From NCBI GenBank assembly GCA_930367205.1, contig OV884009.1, positions 117,999,454 to 118,063,453 on the forward strand: a stretch of DNA of 64,000 nucleotides, given 5' to 3'. The position numbers and the translations under genes were made by a program. A model generated the notes under the pieces. That model was not told the origin of the DNA and made no database searches. It saw only the letters and a list, made by a program, of their open reading frames with translations. This DNA comes from Acanthosoma haemorrhoidale. Lineage: Eukaryota; Arthropoda; Insecta; Hemiptera; Acanthosomatidae. Shown piece after piece: positions 49,301 to 58,300 of this stretch. Numbering within the stretch: the stretch's first letter is position 1; each line of letters opens with the position of its first letter.

Positions 49301-52300
49301 GTGCCGTGTTTGCTCACGTTAGACCAAAAACGTGTTCGAATGAACATTTCCAACGCTCTGTTGGCGCAGTTTTGGCGCCGATTAATTACTGTGGATGAAA
49401 CTTGGATACACCATTATACGCCCGAAACAAAAATACAGTCCAAACAGTGGACTGCAAAAGGGGAACCGGCTCCAAAAAAAGCAAAACTGTTTTTTCGGCT
49501 GGGAAAGTGATGGCAACTGTTTTTGGGGATAGTCATGGAGTTATTTTAATCGATTATCTTCAAAAAGAAAAAACCATTACAGGAGCATACTACGCATCAT
49601 TACTTGACAAGCTGAATGCAGAACTTGCGGAAAAACGGCCAAATTTGCAGAAAAAAAAAATCCTGTTTCACCAAGACAACACATCGTCTCACACCTCAGC
49701 GGTTGCCATGGCGAAAATCCATAAATTACGGTTCAAACTGCTTGACCATCCGCCTTACTCACCAGATCTAGCCCCAAGCGATTCTTTTTGTTCCCTCATC
49801 TAAAAATTGCGATCGGATGACAGAGATTTTCGTCAAATGAAGAGGCAATCACCTTCGTGAACGATTATTTTGCAGAGAAAAACGCCGAGTACTATTTGGA
49901 CGGGTTACAGAGATAGGAGCATCGCTGGGAGAAGTGTAGAGTTACAAGGAGACTGTTGAAAAATAAAAAAAAAATTCTGAAAAAATGTCTTGTATCTTTG
50001 TTAGGTCGGAAACTTTTCAGACCACCCTCGTAGATGGACATCTTTCCTGGCTGTGAGAGCTCTATTCCATTTTCTAATATTTGTTAGTAGTATAGTAGTA
50101 TTACTCTTCCTGGAGGATGCATACCTTCTAGAGAGGTTTTATAGATCTTCCTTACTGTTCTCCAGTGTTCCATCCTGAGAATGTGGCCTAATGATTTCAG
50201 TCTCCATAAAAGAGGAAATATCAAGATCATCATATTTTGCATATACCACTACTTTATTCCTTTGTCACTATTGTCCAATATCATTTATTGGGGGCAGAAT
50301 ATGTCCTCTTTAATAAGTACGTCTTTTAAATTTCTCCAACAAACAGTTGTTGTCCCAGGCATTGGAAAACCACGCCAACTAACTAATACAAACCAATTGT
50401 TGAAGTATAGCTCCCTGCTTCCTTTGCTATAATGATTAAGGACGGAATAAATTATTAAGGAGTCGATTTGAGCTGTCTTCTCTTTTGTGATGAGGGTATT
50501 TTAATCATCTTCCATCATCACCACATGAAGTTATATCTGAGGTGGCTTGCTGTGTAAACCTTTCTTGGACCTTCTTCTCTTTTTGTATTCTTATTGGCTC
50601 TATGCTCAGTTGATGGAGTACCTGACAAAATAGTTTGGGTAATTATTAATATTAAGTTGATGCCAAGTCTTGGGCTTCTGCATCAGCCTCCACCAATTGT
50701 TTCAATACTGTGCAGCTGCCATCCAGTTCCTCACACTCATCGTGGATCTGGTTGGTATCACCAGCCACGCCATCATTCCATCGATACCGAAGTCTTCCTC
50801 TGTGTGAAGTACTTGAACCGTGAAGTACCTCTATCATTATTTTCCTTGGCAGATCATTTTCAGCTATCCGAGCAATGTGCCCCACTTCAATTTACTGAGC
50901 CTCATAGACAGGGTACTTAAGATTGTAATAAAATAATAACAAAAGATATAGATTAAGACAAGATGTTTTAATGAAAAATTACATATAAGGTAGATAAGAA
51001 GTAAGATGGTGCAAAGCACGCACATGCGTACTGAACATGACTATTGCCTCACTTATTTAAATTATATATAGCAATATTTGACCGTATCCCTCATGTTGCT
51101 CCTTTTTACAGAGATTGCATTGAGTACTCCTACTTCTTTTAATGCCTTGTCTCATCAGGTGATTGTCATTAGCTGAAGCATGTTTAACTTCCTTTTTTAT
51201 TTGTGCATTCAGGCTTTTATTCTTCATCACTTATCTGTCTTAATAGCTTTGATGACCCAATCACAAGCTCTCTGCAATCTCCCACTTTACCTGAGGGTTG
51301 GGGAGTGGTATTGTAGGATTCCTAGCTTGTACTCAGGATCTCGGATCAGTAGAGGAGAGTAAGTGTGACTTATTTAGTTGAATTATTTTTGTTCATGGTG
51401 CAGGGGTAGAGGGGTTTGTTTTTATTATTGCTTTATTATGTAGTGTAGTTAAAAAGTCAGAATATCACTTCTTTCCACACCCTACCGATCAAGCCATTAG
51501 TTAGTAAGATTTAAAAAAATATGAGTTAGTTTTAATTTAATTGTGTAATCTCTTTTATTGCATATCCTTAAATATTTATTGAATTTCAAGGATTGTACAT
51601 AATATATATTTTCAAAATATCAGGCTGAATTGTTTTATCATTTCAGGTACCTGGTCTATTACCCAATATGTTTCATAGAGAATGTGATCGCAATAACTGT
51701 CTGGTCACTGTGCTCTGATGACACTACCAAGAGCTCATGGTATTATATACCTCTCATTTGTTCATCAGTCGTCCCTTTCACTATTGGAATTGGGTTCATG
51801 GTCCTCTTTTATAGGTAAGATTTTAATTAATAAATTTTAGTTCATAACATAATCTTCTTTTGTTTTCCATTTTCTTTTAAATTGATAATTTATAATCAGC
51901 ATAAATAATTAAGTAAATGAATATTGTAATCCAATTCTAGATAGATGTAGTATGGATGTTAGCATAGAGCATGTGTGATGTGAATGAACAGATCTTTAAC
52001 GCTTTCAAGACAGCTGGGGTGTGACCTCAAAAAGCCACCTGGTTGTCCCAGTTTTTTTTTTTTTTTTTTTTTTTTTTATCTCTGTAGCCTGGTTATTTAT
52101 TTTTTGTACCATCAGCAAGCCATTTACACCATCCTTCTTAAGCTAGAATAGAATAGAAAAAAATATTTATTCTGAGAATACGTTTCCTATGAATAGTAAT
52201 AGAGTAGATAAATAAATCACAATTGTGGTAATTCAAAAGAAATCATTCACCACATAAGAAAAAAATAAAAATTAGTGTTTTTTCAATCTAAAAAAAAATG

Positions 52301-55300
52301 TACAAACATTCCAGTAAACGAATATGTGCATAAATTGTTATACATGAAATTTATTATACAAAATTAATTTTTTTTGAATCCAAGCTAGTGTGATGCATCA
52401 ATATTAAGGGTTTAATTCCAGTTGTGACACATGATTAATCAGGATGTCGAAACCTTTAATTTGATACGCTACTTAATATTACAGAAATGTATTGATATTT
52501 TTAATTCGAACTAATTTATTAATAACACCAGCCTACAAGAAAAAAAAATTTTTTTGTGCCTAGAATTTTAGGACTGGTTTTAACTATGTTTGAGGTGCTG
52601 AATCAAAATATGAAATCAGTTTTTCTCTATCTGCTCTACTTTTTAGATCTGAGTTTTTTTTTTTAATGTGTACCCACCAGATAGAGTAAGCATCCAATAA
52701 CTGACGTGACCTTCAACGCTTCAACTAGAGTTGAGGTTAGTTTCTGAGTTCTTGCCTTGGAGATAGATCACGGTTGGCCTTGCATGATATTTGTGTTTAG
52801 GAGAGAGTTGTTTATATTTAATCCAAAACGTAGTGTTATTGAATAGAAATAAAATGAGTTCAAGTAGAAGAATTTGTGTAAATCATCCTGGTGTATTTTG
52901 CTACATATGTGGAGAATACACGTCATTTGAGCTGGATATCTATTTTCTCTGACTATCATCTCAAAAAAGTCGTCACATAAAACTTGTTTTAAAACACACA
53001 GAGATATTGCATTTGTTGCCAGTCTTCGTAAAACTAAAGGATTGATACTGGAGGTTTCCAATAATTTATTTTTCTCTCCAATTCCATTCATCCTCTGCTA
53101 CATCAGAATCATCACTGCTTGATATAGGTCTTGCACATTTACGAACATTTTGTTAAGCAAAGCTAGTCATTTGTTTTTGAATCATCACTTGAATAATTAA
53201 CAGTATGAACATTTTGATGACAGTTTTCAATCCCATTATCATTACTAAAATAGCCCATTAGACTTTCATACTACTATACATTCAACTTGACTTGTTACAA
53301 GGATTATTTCTAATTTTTACTAAATTCAAATATATAATACGGCATTCGTTTTGCGAGATTAATGCTTTCCAAATGCTTGTTTCTTATTTATTGGTTTTCC
53401 GATGCGATTTTGTTATCGGTACTGTTGCTACCACCTCCCATAGCATCTTGAACATTCTAAAAAAACCAGAATCTACGCACAAGTGAAATAATCTAATAAT
53501 ATACTCCACGGCGTCTGCAGGAGACAGTTCTTGATTGACGTCTTTGAGATGTCAAAGTCTACATTGGCACATGAAATGAATCATGTCTCCCAGACGTCAT
53601 TGTATGTCAAAGGGCTAATGTTGGCAAGGGACATAAGTTGCTATGCTGCTTATAGAAGGATAATTTTGTAAACAAATTTCTTCTTTATTATTTAAGTTGC
53701 CTATCTAGGTTGGTACCAAAGAAAGGTTGTATCTAAAAACAATATCTCATTATTTTCCTTAGGTACATAAACTAGAGTGATCCTCACTGAAATTGAAATG
53801 AATGAATAATATAACACCATAGCTTTGGTCTTGGAGAAGATAATATAGAATATTTGATAACCCACAAATAAGACAACTCATTAAGGATCCTGGCTTCATA
53901 AATTGGATGAATGAGGCTAAATGAAAAGCCTGGACTTCATTTGTTGCAATTGTCGAAAATTTTCCAGGCAAATGCAAAGCTGAAAATTATGTTGAACTGG
54001 TAAACAAAATGCTTAACAGTTTAGATCCCTACACACATGATGGCAGATTATTGCTGGAGTTTAAAAAGGGACTGTTCCAAAATGCATTCAAGAATTTCAT
54101 GGAAAAGAAGCTCCCGAAGTGTATATTTCACTAAAATGTTATATCTTAGAATTTGAGCTCCTAGGCAAAAACAAATGCCATATTTGAATTCAGGGCTTGA
54201 AATACATATGAAATTAGCTCCAAATACTCCGGCACCAAAACACCTGTTGACCTGTGTAATCAATCCTCCATTATTTTTCATATGGTTATTTTTATTTTTA
54301 TCTCTATGGCATCAAATGAAACTTTCAAGTAAAACATTATTATCCTTCTAGAAGAAACTGTGATTTAAAAAAAAATTGTGAATACATTTATGAATGTGGT
54401 TTTAATGACTTGATGTCTAATAGTACCAATGTACATGACAACTTCAGGTCCAATGGTAGGGTGATAGACACATTTTTAAACAGCTTTTGATCATAAAGTC
54501 TCCTGTTATAATATTTACATTGTACTTAAGGGTTTCTCTTACCCTCTTAAACCTATCGTTTTCTTCCTCCACGAATTCAGTTGTAAGATGGCAATTAATT
54601 ATGCTGTAACTGCAGACTTTTCCTTAGATCCATAAGTGGCAGAGTCTGGTGTTAACAGGTGTGTTATTCATTACCAATTGAGGAGCTCTTACTTTCGCAA
54701 TGAACCCTGGGCCAAAAAAATGCAGGCTATGATGGCAGCTGTAATAAATCATGTAACAAATCACATTTACCTATTTCTATCCACCAGACTTCCCGGATAT
54801 CTGCTACGTCAATCTAGTATTGGTCTAGTTCTGTATGGAACACCTGTAGGGCTCTTAGTCTCCAAAACAATAAAACATTCCAGTAAGCACCTCTTAGATC
54901 TGGGTGTTGATTCCATGTTCAGTTCCATTTAGATAATCTGGCTGAACTTCGTGGAGTTTTCATTATGGTCATGGATTTAAGAGGAGTTAGTTACTAACCC
55001 ACTACCCCAAATCAGAGGAAAGGGTTGCCTCCTTAGAACCTCCTGGAGTAGGATATGTAAAAGATGCAATATAGGTTAAAAAGGATATGGGTACGGGACA
55101 TGAATCCTTTTGGTTAATAGTAAAAGGGAGAAATTAAGAGCTTGTGTAGAAAGGGTTGCTAGGTCCCTGAAGTTCAAATTAGGTCTGCAAATATATGTGT
55201 ATTTTTACTATATTATATGAATTGTTTAGTTTCTCCTAAAGATGCATCATTGTTTCGCCATCTCTTTTATTTTCTCCCGCAATGTTCCAATACATCTCAC

Positions 55301-58300
55301 CGATGTTGAGTGTAGAGATATCTTGGGTCAAGGCAATAATTTACCCATTGCATAAAAAATAGCCTTAAAAACAAAAACCAACATAAGTTCTAAAATGTTT
55401 ATAAAATACTTAGAACTCCATTTTGCTTTCTTACATTTTATTTTTATTTTCATTATTTTTAATGGCATTTTGTTAGAAGAACCTCAGTCACATTATGAAA
55501 TTGAGTTACCAATTGTTTTCTTGTCTTAAAAATCGAATACACCTTTTTAAAAAAATAAGTAAAAACGCTACTTGATTCAGGAGGTTTCATGTAAGAAGGA
55601 TGTAGGACCGGTGCCTTTTTACATGAAACAGTGTTTGGTATGGTGCGATTGGAAACTTTGGTCACCTCATCCAGCTGATCGCCTTAACTGATAACAGACT
55701 GTGTATTTTCATACCCCTGCTCTCCTCTCATAATCCAATTCTTCTGCTGTACTGTAACCGTTTACATGTAGTTTTAAAGATTGTTATTTCTGTATTTCTA
55801 TTACCAATAAAGTTTTTTTTTGAGCTTATGAACGCTGAGGTATTTATCTGGCGAATGTGGACTTTGCCATGATTGGTGAACTAAGTGCGACAAAATTCTC
55901 AACCGTGTAGTCAGGAAGACCCGAAGAAATACTAACAGGATCCAGAATTCTCTTCAGGATAGCACCCAAAGGACTCTCAGGAACGAAGCGAGGAAATACT
56001 AACAGCTTCTTACTCATACTGGTTTCTCAACACTTTAGGGAAGGAAAAATCTTTGATATTTTGCAATGCTCATAGTGGATAAATAGAGTTGAGGTAATAG
56101 TTTACTTTTGTTTACCTTTATTTCATTTTATTACTATATTTTTGTGTTTTTTTTTATTTATGTAATTATCTAATCTGATGTCTTACGAGCATACAGATAG
56201 TATAGATTTAGAAATTCGATAGATTTAGAAAGCGATATTCACAAATTTTAGTAATTTATTATTTAACAAACAGAAACAACAAACAAGCACGTCATATAAT
56301 GTACAGCAAGACTAAAGAATATTACAGACATCTCTCATGCTATGATGGCAATCCTAAGGGTTAATCTTCTCTGTAACTATAGACTTCATTAACCGCAACT
56401 CAAAATTAAAATTTTTAATATTTTCCCGGATACATCAGGCATGTCAAACACGCATGTCAAATGGCCAGCCAAGGGCACCAACATGTATACACATGTCTCG
56501 AGGTCGTTGAAATTTACGTACTTTGCTCAAGGCAAAGAGTCACAAAATCCCTGTAGAGTCGGAAGCAATCCATTAGGAGTCAGTGAACAAATAGTGTGTT
56601 CTAGTTTAGTTTGTGCATACAAATCTTCATCTGGTTTAAAAAAGTACCGTTCTTTGTTTATTGTTTAACTGACATTTTATTTAAAAAAATGCACAAGCCT
56701 TGTATAAGCAGAAAACGATCAATTGAAGTAAAGCATTGTACTTTTCATGAAAATTGGGAATTACTGCACTTAAGTATTCAAGGAAAAAATAAAATTTTAT
56801 CTTTGTTATGCAGAAACTCTGTAGCGGTTTCTAAAGAGTATAATAATATTAAAAGATACTATGATACAATTCATAAAGAAAATTATGACAAATGTGTAGG
56901 GAAGCTTCGTGAAGATAAATTATCAGAATTAAGGTTGATACTTGAAAGCAACCTCTTAAAGATAATACAGCCAAACCTACTGAAGACAATACAGCTGCTG
57001 TAAAAATGAGCTATTTGATATCCCATTTAATTGCAACCAAGTCGAAACCATTCACTGAAGGGAAATTTATTAGCGAATGTAGAAGATTCAGGCAGTGGTA
57101 GTATTGTGTTATTTTTTAATAGAACAATTAAAAAATGTAAGCTAAATTACCATTGTCAGCAGATTTGCTGATATATCCATACATTTACGTAATCAACTAA
57201 AATCAAGAAACTTATTCCATTGCAATTGATGAAAGTACGCAATAAATAAATATAATATATCATTATAAAAACTAGTTTACCTTGAAACTGATGGTGCTCC
57301 TGCTTTGACTGGTGTTATTAAAGAGTCAGCAAGTCCATTCAGTCAGTTTATCTTTGACAATTCGGGCCTTAATAATGTGAACCCATTGGAGGGGCATGGC
57401 ACCTTCCACACCTTGGAAGCCTCTTAACCCTCACCGGCCCACTCAGGCCTTTAATTAACAGTGAGACCATCCAAGATTAAATTTGACTGTATACCTCTAC
57501 CTTAATAGTGATTACCCCTTTTATCCTCTTGCATCCAAGTAATATTGAGGTTTTTGGGTGCCCTGAAGTTTGCCCAGGGTCCTCAAAAAGGAAAACTTGA
57601 ATTCCTCACCACAAAATAGCCACAACAGCATAAAAGATCATTAACTTGGGATCTTTTTCCAGGTAAAATGTACCTGGTGACTATAAAATTTATTGATTAT
57701 TGATGTTGGAAGACAGGTGTCAATCAATTTTTTCACTATGTTCTCTAAACCATAAATTTAACTTTGATAATAATTCTAAAATCTTTTTAGTACAGATCCA
57801 TCCATCAAAATGTATAATTAATTAGCTTAAGCTTTGATGTATTCATTCCGTAGATGACATCATTTTGATTGTACATCTAAAACAAAATCTCATTTATGTA
57901 CATTTAATATTTAGTAAAATGGACATTTAATCAAAGATCATAAAAATTATTAATTAAAATGTGTCAGAATTTTCTGTATTATTGTAAGCGAATTTCAAAC
58001 CACACTTTGAAAAGGTAGATTGATGAAAAATTGTGTTTTGTTGTAAATAAATTTTCAACCAAACTTGTACATTTTTGTTTTTATCATATTTATTATTTAT
58101 TTATATCCCTCCTTTGTCCTATATTTGCTATCTGTTGAATAAATTGATTATATTCCTTAAATATTCAGGTGTTTTTAAGACAGTGAAAAAGTCACTAATT
58201 GACAACTGCAATAAGTCAGAATCAGAAGTGTCACAAGCGGATGAATCAATGAGGATCCTGATCCACTTTGCGTATCTGCTTCTTTTCATTCTGTATCAAG

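Noticed and set aside
54636..54932. 98-codon ORF in intron 9
   Set aside because: No family match, weak composition, no supporting signals.
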